Shown: piece by piece, positions 1-7,798 of the stretch
How the letters are laid out: every line of letters begins with the position of its first letter
How positions within the stretch are numbered: position 1 is the stretch's first letter
NCBI GenBank assembly: GCA_050949645.1
Contig: JBMNGC010000001.1
Location: 2,914,001-2,978,000 of the forward strand
Direction of reading: 5' to 3'
Length of the DNA stretch: 64,000 bases
From: RUG369 sp050949645
GTDB taxonomy: Bacteria > Planctomycetota > Planctomycetia > Pirellulales > Thermoguttaceae
Position numbers and translations under genes: made by a program
The notes under the pieces: generated by a model
What the model was told of the DNA's origin: nothing
The model's database searches: none
The model's input: the letters and a program-made list of their open reading frames with translations, nothing else

Positions 1-2066
1 CCGGTATAGATCCCGACTTCCTTCGCGACGGCGACGGCGGTCGGACGCGCGTCGCCGGTGACCATTTTGACTTGGATCCCCGCGCCCTGACAGAGCCGGA
101 CCGCGTCGAGAGCCTCGGCGCGAGGAGGGTCGGCGATCCCCAGGAACGCGACGAAAACGTAGTCGTCGCGGCGGAGCGCGTCGAATTTCTCTTGCGTGTC
201 GCCCTTTTCGAAGAGTTCGCGCTCCCTTGAATCGAGAACGCGCTGGCAGAATCCCAGGACGCGTAGCGCGCCTTCCGACGCTTTCTCGAGACTCGCGAGG
301 AGCTGATCCCGATATTCAGCGATCGGACGTCGTTCGCCGTCGATCATGATTGTGGAGCATCGCTCAAGGATGCGTTCCGGCGCGCCCTTCATGAACGCGA
401 CGACGCGACCGTCCTCTTCTTCCACGACCGCGGCGGAGAATTTGCGATCCGAGTTATGCTCAAGGTCGTAAAGACGGTTGCGGACGGCGCCTCGAAGCCG
501 GCGATAATCGAGTCCGCGGTCATAGAGGAACCGCAACAACGCGCCTTCCGTCGGGTTCCCGATATTCGTGACGATCGGTCGTTCCGGGAGGTCCGGGTTC
601 GGCGCGAAATGGAGCTCCGCGCGGCTGTCGACGGCGATCCCGTCGACGAGTTCGCGCCATACCGGCGATTCGGCGAGCTGATAGAATTCCTCGCGCGAAT
701 AATCGCGACCGTTCGCGGAGACCCACGCCGGCTTCATCTTATTTTCGGTGAGCGTGCCCGTCTTATCGGTGCACACGACGGTCGCGGAACCGATCGTTTC
801 GGATGCGACGAGTTTCCGCGCGAGGCAGTTTTCACGCGCCATCTTGCGCCCGTTGAGCGCAAGGCTGACCGCGACCATCATCGGCAGCCCCTCGGGCACG
901 GCGACGACGATGATCGTGACGGCGACGACGAAGGAGAGGATAATCGCTCGTAGAATCCCTAGTCCGAACGCGATGGAACTTTCATGCCCTATAAATCGTA
1001 GCGCGAGGACGATAAAGAGCGCCGCGAGCGCGCAGGGGACGTAGAAGCAAAAAGCAACGAAGGGCGATTTGATCGGCGTTCCCATGCTCTTAAAGAAAGG
1101 TTTCGCGCAAAATCGCACGACGAGATATCCGAGTACGAGCGCGACGAGAACGAGCGCCGCGAAGGTCCCGTGCGTCGTCGCCTCGATCGACGTCGAGACG
1201 AGGCGGACGCGGAACGCATAGACGAGGTTCATGACGGTAAAGATCGCCGTCGCGGCGACGACCCCGACGACGCTGATCTGCTTCGCGAGGCGCGCGAGCT
1301 TTTGCATGAGCGGGGTCTCCGCTTCGTCGAGCGCGGAGGCTTCGAGCGCGCCGGCGATCTTGCCGAGCTCCGTCGCGTCGCCGACCGACGTGACGAGGAG
1401 CCGCCCTCGTCCGTCGCAGACGGCGGACCCGCGCGCCACGAAAGATTTTGAGCCGAGCTTCGCCGACTCCGCGAGCGTCGACAGGTTCCATTCGTCCTGC
1501 GTCGCGGCCTTCGCGACCGGGAACGATTCGCCGGTAAAGGTCGACTCGTCGACCCTTAGTTCCGACACGACGAGCATGACGCCGTCGGCGGGCGCGCGGT
1601 CCCCCGGTTCCAGGACGACGAGGTCGCCGACGACGAGGTCCCCGATATGAATTTCGGCGATCTGACCGTCGCGATAGACTCTGACGGGGACGTCGTCTTT
1701 GATCTTGTTGAGCGCTTCAAATTCTTTCGCGCTTTTGCGTTCGCTGAAGAAGCCCGCGAGCGTCGCGAGCGCGACCGCGACGAAGACGCCGATCGTGTCG
1801 ACGAAGGTCGCGTCCGGATCGTTGAGCGCGTAGCGCGCGACGGCGGTTGAAATAAGAGAAAGCGCGGCGGCGGCGAGGAGAATTTTAATCGTCGGATCGT
1901 CAAAGCGTTCGAGGAGATCGAGCCACCATGGTTTGCGCTTCGGGGGCGTCAGTTCGTTGCGGCCGTATTTTGCGCGCGAAGCCGCCGCCTGCTCCGACGT
2001 GAGACCCTGGTCAAGCGCGTAGCGCGCGCCGTCAAATTCTACATGCTGATTTTTCGCGAAATTCAC
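1..2066 (-). CDS. PMCA-type calcium-translocating P-type ATPase (C-terminal part beyond window)
   Basis: Membrane ATPase that pumps cations, most likely Ca2+, out of the cytoplasm. The reading frame is open from a GTG at 2066, preceded by a GGGAG-type ribosome site, to the window edge, so about 689 residues are visible. In order: N-terminal cation-ATPase domain, two membrane helices, actuator domain with the TGES loop, membrane helix 4 with the PEGLP bend, phosphorylation motif DKTGT, nucleotide-binding domain with KGAPE, and the start of the hinge region (MVTGDA). The distal P-domain and the last membrane helices lie outside the window. Odd: between helix 3 and PEGLP there is a long insert with two additional hydrophobic stretches. 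PEGLP with DKTGTLT fits type IIB pumps; the ion specificity is inferred from the family. Confidence 0.9.
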   Translation of the reverse strand, partial: MNFAKNQHVEFDGARYALDQGLTSEQAAASRAKYGRNELTPPKRKPWWLDLLERFDDPTIKILLAAAALSLISTAVARYALNDPDATFVDTIGVFVAVALATLAGFFSERKSAKEFEALNKIKDDVPVRVYRDGQIAEIHIGDLVVGDLVVLEPGDRAPADGVMLVVSELRVDESTFTGESFPVAKAATQDEWNLSTLAESAKLGSKSFVARGSAVCDGRGRLLVTSVGDATELGKIAGALEASALDEAETPLMQKLARLAKQISVVGVVAATAIFTVMNLVYAFRVRLVSTSIEATTHGTFAALVLVALVLGYLVVRFCAKPFFKSMGTPIKSPFVAFCFYVPCALAALFIVLALRFIGHESSIAFGLGILRAIILSFVVAVTIIVVAVPEGLPMMVAVSLALNGRKMARENCLARKLVASETIGSATVVCTDKTGTLTENKMKPAWVSANGRDYSREEFYQLAESPVWRELVDGIAVDSRAELHFAPNPDLPERPIVTNIGNPTEGALLRFLYDRGLDYRRLRGAVRNRLYDLEHNSDRKFSAAVVEEEDGRVVAFMKGAPERILERCSTIMIDGERRPIAEYRDQLLASLEKASEGALRVLGFCQRVLDSRERELFEKGDTQEKFDALRRDDYVFVAFLGIADPPRAEALDAVRLCQGAGIQVKMVTGDARPTAVAVAKEVGIYT

Positions 2067-2078
2067 TCCGATCTCCCG

Positions 2079-2117
2079 AAAAAAGACGCCGCGTCGTCGT
2101 GCCGAGAGACGCGGCGT
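2079..2117 (-). terminator. Rho-independent terminator after the 2246-4285 gene
   Basis: A 10-bp perfect stem (ACGCCGCGTC with GACGCGGCGT, 2086-2095 and 2108-2117) is followed on the minus strand by a run of T. It lies between the acidic membrane-protein gene and the ATPase gene and would separate their transcripts. Confidence 0.8.
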
Positions 2118-2160
2118 AAAAACGCTTTTCTTCTCCGGGATATTATGCATCCTGACCGGA

Positions 2161-2261
2161 GATCCGCCAGCCCCCCCTGCGAGGAAACGTCGCGACGCGA
2201 CGTAAGAAAAAAGGGGGCGTTCGGCGCGCGTGGGAGAGCCGCGCGTTAGGGCTGGCGGATC
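2161..2261. repeat. 13-bp inverted repeat around the end of the acidic membrane-protein gene
   Basis: GATCCGCCAGCCC at 2161-2173 is the exact reverse complement of 2249-2261, with 75 bp between. The right arm includes the last codons and stop of the minus-strand gene. It could form a long-range stem in the mRNA 3' end; the role is unknown. Confidence 0.5.
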
Positions 2262-4285
2262 GCGTTCCTATCGATCGAACGTTTGTCGATTTTCCGCGCG
2301 GCGCTCCCCGGCGACGCGGCGCCGAACCGGTAGTTGCTCGGCTGTTCGTCAAAGGTGTCGTCGATCGAGAATTTTCCGAGGATTTCGCCCTCCGCCGCGT
2401 CGTAGACCCAAAATTCGACCTGACGCGTATAGAGCGCGAAGTTACCCGACGCGCCAAGCAGGCCCGTGTCCCCGAGCCCCTGGTAGTCGAGGACCGCGAT
2501 CGCGAGGACGCAGATCGTGTTTTTCATGCGCTCGTAATCGTCGGAGGGTAGACCGCTGACGCGCCAGCAATAGGAGTCGGAGTTGGCCCACTTGAAGCCG
2601 GTGTCGAGGGGCGATTCGATCGCGAGACCGTAGGCGCCGCTCGAGAGGAGGAAGGGCGCGACGTATCGTCCGTCGAAGAAGGAGACGCTATAGCCTCCAA
2701 GCGTCTTCATGACGGAGAGGGTTTTCGAAGGCGAGTCGTACGTCGTCGTAACGTAGTCGACGCCAGTCTGGTAGCGGCTGTCGTTGCGCACCATTTCGAT
2801 ATTCGGCAGCACGAAGGCGAGTCGCGAGTTTGGCATGACGGAGCCGAAGAGGGGCGTTTCGCCCGCGCGGCGCGCCGCTGCGGCGCGCCGACTCTGGTAG
2901 TTCGCGTCCGATTCGTTCGGTCGTCGTTCCGGGATCTGGTAATCGGTTCGCATCAACGCGTCTCGAATCGCTGTGAAATTGTGGCCGCGGAAGTTGGTCG
3001 GGATCCGCGTGATATTGGCGTCAAATGGCGCCGTGAGCCAGGCTTGGCCGTCGATCGGAAGGTAGACGTTCGGGCTAATTTCGATCGGTTCCGTTTCGAG
3101 TTCGTCGTCGACCGAATCCTGAGACGAGGCTTCGTCTTCCGGCACGACGTCGAAGGGCGACGTATCGTCCGAGAAGCCCGAGTCGTCGTCGATAAGGTCT
3201 TCCGGATCGGTCGTGTCCTCGGGGACGTCGACGACAGGAACGCCAACGTCGGGCGTTTCGTCGTCAGGCGTCGTTTCGTCGTCCGCGGGTATCGGGGGGA
3301 GCGTCGTATCTTCTGGCGCGGTTATATCTTCAGGCCCAGTTACGTCTTCGGGCGCAGTTGCATCCTCGGGGGCGGTCGTATCCTCGGGGGATTGAGGTTC
3401 GACGGAGGGGGCCGATTCGGATTCCTCGCCGGCGTCAGTCGGTTCCTCTTCGCTGGCGGCGTCAGGCGTTGGCGTCGCGTCCTCCTCGTCGACGTCGACG
3501 TCGGGGGTCTCGTCGTCCTCAGGGGCGACGACGATCGGCTGGTCGGGCGTCACGGGCGGTTTCTTTTCGCTGACAATGAAGGCGAGCCACACGACGCCGG
3601 CGACCGTCATGATGAAGAGCAGGACCGCCAGGCCGATAAGGATGGGGGTGGGGTTGAAGGTCGGCTTGGGGGAGAGGAAGTAGTCGGGGACCGGCGACTG
3701 ACGGAGCTGGGGAATGAAATCGTTCGCGCGATAAAGCCGTTTCTTGAAATAGACGGGCGAACCGGGCTTCACGATTCCCTTGCGGAAGAGTTCGACGAGT
3801 TCCTCCGGCGTCGCGCTGATCACGCCAGTGTTGAAGATAATATCGATCGTCGGCGACGATCCGCGCGGCGGCGCCGGCTGAGCGGACGCGTCGTCGTCGC
3901 TCTTTTCCGCGGGACTCGAAGCGTCCGAGTCGTCGGGCGTTGCGGCGACGGCGTCAGGAACCTCCGTTTTTTCAGGGACCGGCGTCGGCTGTCGCGGGAC
4001 GTCGACTTTTTCAGGCGCCGCGTCCCGCTGTTCTTTGTCGTCGACGTCCTTGGCCTGACGATCTTGATCTTGATCTTGAGAGGAATCGTCGAGGACGAGT
4101 TCGTCGGAGCTCGACGGGTCCTTCTCTGGTCGCTGTTGCGGCTCGTTTTCAGGTGAATCGCCGCCAAGGTCGATGAATTCGCCTGACCCGAGGACGCGTT
4201 CCTGATCGGAGGGGTCGTTGTTCTTCGGGGACTCAGGCGCGTTATCAGCCGCGTCTTTTCGACGGGGATCGTGATTATCGTTCAT
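2246..4285 (-). CDS. Single-pass membrane protein with GYF_2-like segment and acidic repeats
   Basis: About 679 residues, not recognised as a named protein. Start at 4285 is chosen because GGAGACAGAG lies just upstream; an in-frame extension to 4471 has no support. Residues 1-140 are acidic and low complexity. Residues about 147-190 resemble a GYF_2-type domain (EELVELFRKGIV followed by SPVYF), a weak match by eye. One membrane helix follows at about 213-238. Next comes a second acidic stretch containing near-repeats of APEDAT/APEDVT/GPEDIT. The last about 250 residues form a globular domain rich in aromatics, probably outside the cytoplasmic membrane. It has its own terminator (2079-2117). 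Role unknown; GYF_2-like modules in other bacterial membrane proteins are generally thought to bind partner peptides. Confidence 0.75.
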   Translation of the reverse strand: MNDNHDPRRKDAADNAPESPKNNDPSDQERVLGSGEFIDLGGDSPENEPQQRPEKDPSSSDELVLDDSSQDQDQDRQAKDVDDKEQRDAAPEKVDVPRQPTPVPEKTEVPDAVAATPDDSDASSPAEKSDDDASAQPAPPRGSSPTIDIIFNTGVISATPEELVELFRKGIVKPGSPVYFKKRLYRANDFIPQLRQSPVPDYFLSPKPTFNPTPILIGLAVLLFIMTVAGVVWLAFIVSEKKPPVTPDQPIVVAPEDDETPDVDVDEEDATPTPDAASEEEPTDAGEESESAPSVEPQSPEDTTAPEDATAPEDVTGPEDITAPEDTTLPPIPADDETTPDDETPDVGVPVVDVPEDTTDPEDLIDDDSGFSDDTSPFDVVPEDEASSQDSVDDELETEPIEISPNVYLPIDGQAWLTAPFDANITRIPTNFRGHNFTAIRDALMRTDYQIPERRPNESDANYQSRRAAAARRAGETPLFGSVMPNSRLAFVLPNIEMVRNDSRYQTGVDYVTTTYDSPSKTLSVMKTLGGYSVSFFDGRYVAPFLLSSGAYGLAIESPLDTGFKWANSDSYCWRVSGLPSDDYERMKNTICVLAIAVLDYQGLGDTGLLGASGNFALYTRQVEFWVYDAAEGEILGKFSIDDTFDEQPSNYRFGAASPGSAARKIDKRSIDRNAIRQP

Positions 4286-4489
4286 ATCTCTGTCTCCGGA
4301 TGAACTGTCATGTGGTTCGACGTCAGACGAGACAGATCGCCCGACGCTCTTAGTTATCTTCGCAAGAGCCGTCGGCGTCAAGAATTGCACCCTGTCGTCG
4401 ACGACTTTACGCCGCATTATTGCGCGCAAAGTCCGACATTGCCAAAAGGGCAAAGGAGGGGAGCGACGCAAAAAATATCGGCGTTTTTC

Positions 4490-4518
4490 TTGTCAGGACG
4501 CTTTTTTCGCAATAAAAT
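4490..4518 (+). promoter_or_regulatory. Sigma70-type promoter for the 4580 gene
   Basis: TTGTCA (4490-4495), a 17-bp spacer and TAAAAT (4513-4518) give a near-consensus promoter about 60 bp before the start codon at 4580. Confidence 0.65.
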
Positions 4519-4579
4519 GGAATCGTCGCAGACTCGGCGACGGTCGCGACGTTTTGGACCCTAACGCAGGAAGAGCGAG

Positions 4580-7500
4580 ATGAATTCGAAAGCATGGATA
4601 GACTGTTTGCTTGCGGCGTACCGCGTTTTTGGAACGTCTTTTCCTGAGGGCGCGGCGCCGGAAAACGCCGTGGAACTCGCGAGTTTTCGCGACGCGCTCT
4701 TATCCGCGCTCCATTCCGAATTTCCTGGCCTCGAATCTGAACTCAGGACCCTTGACGATCAGCAGTGGGCGGCGATTCTCGTCAACCTGGGGATTTGTAT
4801 TGAGCGTCGCGTCGTCCCTCTCTATCAGTTTCCCATCGTCGACGCGCTGTACAGTCGGCTCGCGGAGCGCCGCGAAGTCGAGCCTCTGACCGGTCTTCCC
4901 GACGGCGCGAAGGAGTCGACGACGCCCCTCTGCCCCCGTCTCTTTGTATGCGATTCGATCTGCCGATCGAGCCAGATTCTCTATTCCGACGCGTTTCTGA
5001 CGCGACGCGCGAACGAACTTGCCGCCTTTGGCGTTAACAACGTTGAAACGCTTGCGTCTTTTTTCAAAGAATTGGAAATCTTCCCCTTCAAGAGCTCCGA
5101 CGGTCGTTTCTTCGCAGCGCGAGAGGACTCGGAAGAACGTCTCGCGGAGGAGACGCTCCATCGCCGCGCGAGCGCGCTGATGAAGGCGAGCGCGGCCACG
5201 GGGCCCGCTCCGCCCGCGACATTCGATAAGCTCCTCGACAAGGTCTATATTCCCCCAGAGCTTGCGCGTCGCGTTCTCAATTCGGACTCCGCTCCCTTCC
5301 AGCGTAAGGAGCATGATTCTTACGCGCCCCTCGACGCGGAGGGCGTCCCCGTCGTCGCGACGCTCGACGTTGCGGACGAGCCGCGTTCCTTCGAGCCCGG
5401 CGCCGGCGACGACGCGTTTCGCCGTCCGGAACGCGAGGCGACCCTCGACTCCGAACCGAATCAACGACTCTATCAGGCCCTTCTCGACGCCGGCGTTGAA
5501 GGCGAGAAGAATGGTTCACGCACGCTAGAAAACGACGACTCCGGCGCTGATTACCGTCAGCCCGAAAGTATTCCGTACGACCGGCGGCTGTACGACGAGC
5601 TCCTCGCCCTTCCGCTGCATTTTCCGCCGGACCCTTCCGCCGATTCGGGGATCGCCGCCAAAGATCTTGCCGAGCTCGGACGAGCGATCGACGAGCTCTT
5701 TGCGTCGGGGCATATGATTCTCTATTACGCACCCCTTTTTAAACGGCACGAGGAGAAATTGCGCGCCGCGGGGATTGAAAGCTCGCGACTCGAGACGGTC
5801 TTGGACTACATTCGCCCTCAATACAAGAGCTACTCCGGGGCATATATGCAGAACTGCGACGCTAGGGTCGACGCATGGCCTCTTGTGGAAGGGGAGCTCG
5901 TCGCCTTTTGGCCCGAGGAGCGGCGCACGACCGTGAAGCGGCTCGCGGAACGCGTCTATATTCCGAACGAGCAGATTCGCGTGTCGATCAAAAAATCGCG
6001 CATTATGAAAGAGCTCCCCACGGGCGAGGTGGTACTCCACGACTCCGAGCTGCGAAAGGTTAAGGAAGCAGGACTCGATCGCATGCTCGCCTTTGATCAG
6101 CGAATGAAGCGCAAGCGCATCGCCTTCTATTCGCAGCTCTTCGTCAGAACCGTGATCTTCTGCGCCTTTTGTGGAATCAAGAGTCCGGAGGAACTGAGGT
6201 CCTTCATTGTTGAGCATATGGAGAACGTTCGCGATTACGGCGACTACCTGATTGTCGGTAACCCTCGTGGCGACAAATACGACCTGATCGCGGCAGAGAC
6301 GCTAAGACTCGGCTATTGTGAGCATCTTAGTGAAATCAAGGCTTTTAGCAGAAAGCGCTCTGACGACCTCCGGATCGTCGATGCAGAGCTCCGACGCCGT
6401 CCGAAGAACTTCAAAGTCTCTCACGTCGCCACGAAATTGGACTTCCCTTCCGACGAATTAATCAGCGCTATGGAGGCGCACGATAAATATTTCTACCACG
6501 AGAAAAAAGAACACTGGCGATGTTTGTACCCGTCAGGCGCAGACTATTCGATTCGTAACGTCGACGAAATAGAAGAAGCGCTTAACAGCGAGACGTCCTT
6601 TATCAATATGGCGCTTTCGGAGGCGCCCTCGGAGGAGTCCTCCGAAGAGGACGTCGCGTCTGAAGCGCCAGCCGACGACGAGCGGGAAGAACCGACCCCC
6701 GAATCCTCCGAGGCGCGAGCAGACGACGGCGAGGTGGAAGCAAGCGCCGAGGAGGAAGGATTCGCGGAGAGCTCGGTTGACGCCGAAACGGAAGAGTCGG
6801 AAGACGAGTCGCCGCGGGACGCGCCTCAGGCGCCGGCGCCGAAAGTCGAGCGTCCTCCTGAGCTCACGACGGAAGAGCGCCTCGCGGAGCTCGTCGAAGG
6901 GTTCGCGACGGAGGGGCAGACGATCCTCTACTATCGGACGATGCTCGAGCGGAACGATTGGCTCGACGAGGCGTACGAGGACGAGACGGCGCTCCGGGGC
7001 GCGCTTCAGACGCTCTTTCCGAGCTTTGGATTCTACGAGACGTTCTGCGAGCCTCGTCGTCGCGACGAAAAGGAGCCCGAGGAGGCGAAGATTCGGCGCT
7101 CGCTGATTCTCGGCTGGGGCTCCATCGACCGCACGAATCTTGACAAGCTTAAGCGTCAGTTCTGCGCGCCGTCGACGCTCATTGAGCGGACGCTCAAGAA
7201 ATACCCCGACGACTTTGCGGCGAAGGGGAGATCTCGCTTCAGCCTGACCGCCGCAGGGCGCGCGTATGCGGAGAGGCTTGAGCTCCTTTCGTCAAAACTC
7301 CTCGACGAGCTCGGGAACCTCAAAGACGACGCCGACGCGTTCCTCTTCTACGAGGTCTATTTTCGGTTCAACGAAAGCTCGCTTGCGGAGATGGGGATCG
7401 CTTCGCCGAAAGAGCTCCGCCGCGAGCTCGCGAACCTCAATAAGGAGAAAGAACTCGGGTTGAACTTCTATCGAGAATACTGTGAATACTGCGAGCCCGA

Positions 7501-7711
7501 GGGCGTGAGGACGCGTTATTTCGAGCGCCTGCGTCGCCAAATCCACAAGAACTGGGGCGACAGTCAGCGCACGACGGTCGAGCTCCTTGGCGAGTCGATC
7601 TACGCGCCGCTCGACGATATCCGTTCGGCGCTTAACTCCTTCCTCGATTTCACGCACGACGGCTTCGGCCGATACCGTCGCGTCCGTGACGTCGACGGGT
7701 CGCCCCTCTGA
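4580..7711 (+). CDS. Large unrecognised protein with five two-part helical repeats
   Basis: 1,043 residues, cytoplasmic by appearance (no signal peptide or membrane helix). The ribosome site AGGAAGAG precedes the ATG. I do not recognise a family. Read by eye, the protein contains five copies of a module A, with a core like ILYYxxLFxRxxxxLxxxGI, near residues 131, 378, 512, 780 and 919. Each is followed 70-100 residues later by a module B near 214, 450, 609, 851 and 998. B has the form TTVxxLxxxVYIPxxxIRxxL plus a short beta-like tail, which looks like a winged helix. Copies 1-3 and 4-5 are separated by an acidic linker (about 680-760). Nucleic-acid binding is inferred from the winged-helix look only. 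It is flanked by its own promoter and terminator, so it is a single-gene unit. Confidence 0.8.
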   Translation: MNSKAWIDCLLAAYRVFGTSFPEGAAPENAVELASFRDALLSALHSEFPGLESELRTLDDQQWAAILVNLGICIERRVVPLYQFPIVDALYSRLAERREVEPLTGLPDGAKESTTPLCPRLFVCDSICRSSQILYSDAFLTRRANELAAFGVNNVETLASFFKELEIFPFKSSDGRFFAAREDSEERLAEETLHRRASALMKASAATGPAPPATFDKLLDKVYIPPELARRVLNSDSAPFQRKEHDSYAPLDAEGVPVVATLDVADEPRSFEPGAGDDAFRRPEREATLDSEPNQRLYQALLDAGVEGEKNGSRTLENDDSGADYRQPESIPYDRRLYDELLALPLHFPPDPSADSGIAAKDLAELGRAIDELFASGHMILYYAPLFKRHEEKLRAAGIESSRLETVLDYIRPQYKSYSGAYMQNCDARVDAWPLVEGELVAFWPEERRTTVKRLAERVYIPNEQIRVSIKKSRIMKELPTGEVVLHDSELRKVKEAGLDRMLAFDQRMKRKRIAFYSQLFVRTVIFCAFCGIKSPEELRSFIVEHMENVRDYGDYLIVGNPRGDKYDLIAAETLRLGYCEHLSEIKAFSRKRSDDLRIVDAELRRRPKNFKVSHVATKLDFPSDELISAMEAHDKYFYHEKKEHWRCLYPSGADYSIRNVDEIEEALNSETSFINMALSEAPSEESSEEDVASEAPADDEREEPTPESSEARADDGEVEASAEEEGFAESSVDAETEESEDESPRDAPQAPAPKVERPPELTTEERLAELVEGFATEGQTILYYRTMLERNDWLDEAYEDETALRGALQTLFPSFGFYETFCEPRRRDEKEPEEAKIRRSLILGWGSIDRTNLDKLKRQFCAPSTLIERTLKKYPDDFAAKGRSRFSLTAAGRAYAERLELLSSKLLDELGNLKDDADAFLFYEVYFRFNESSLAEMGIASPKELRRELANLNKEKELGLNFYREYCEYCEPEGVRTRYFERLRRQIHKNWGDSQRTTVELLGESIYAPLDDIRSALNSFLDFTHDGFGRYRRVRDVDGSPL

Positions 7712-7723
7712 GCGTCGACGGTA

Positions 7724-7765
7724 TAAAAAAAAGCTCCGGTCCAGGGGTCGAACCGGAGCTTTTTC
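7724..7765. terminator. Bidirectional terminator between convergent genes
   Basis: AGCTCCGGT and ACCGGAGCT (7732-7740 and 7752-7760) form a stem flanked by A-run and T-run, so it works on both strands. It serves the + gene ending at 7711 and the - gene ending at 7799. Confidence 0.85.
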
Positions 7766-7798
7766 TTTGCTCGCGCAACGCCGTCGAGCGTGGGTGCG

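Noticed and set aside
2981..4156. Long plus-strand open frame antisense to the acidic membrane-protein gene
   Set aside because: Composition is arginine-rich nonsense of a GC-rich antisense frame; the minus-strand protein has domain structure and a ribosome site. The same holds for long antisense frames at 14339-15445, 21767-23392, 24623-25402, 32979-34175 and 49342-51537.
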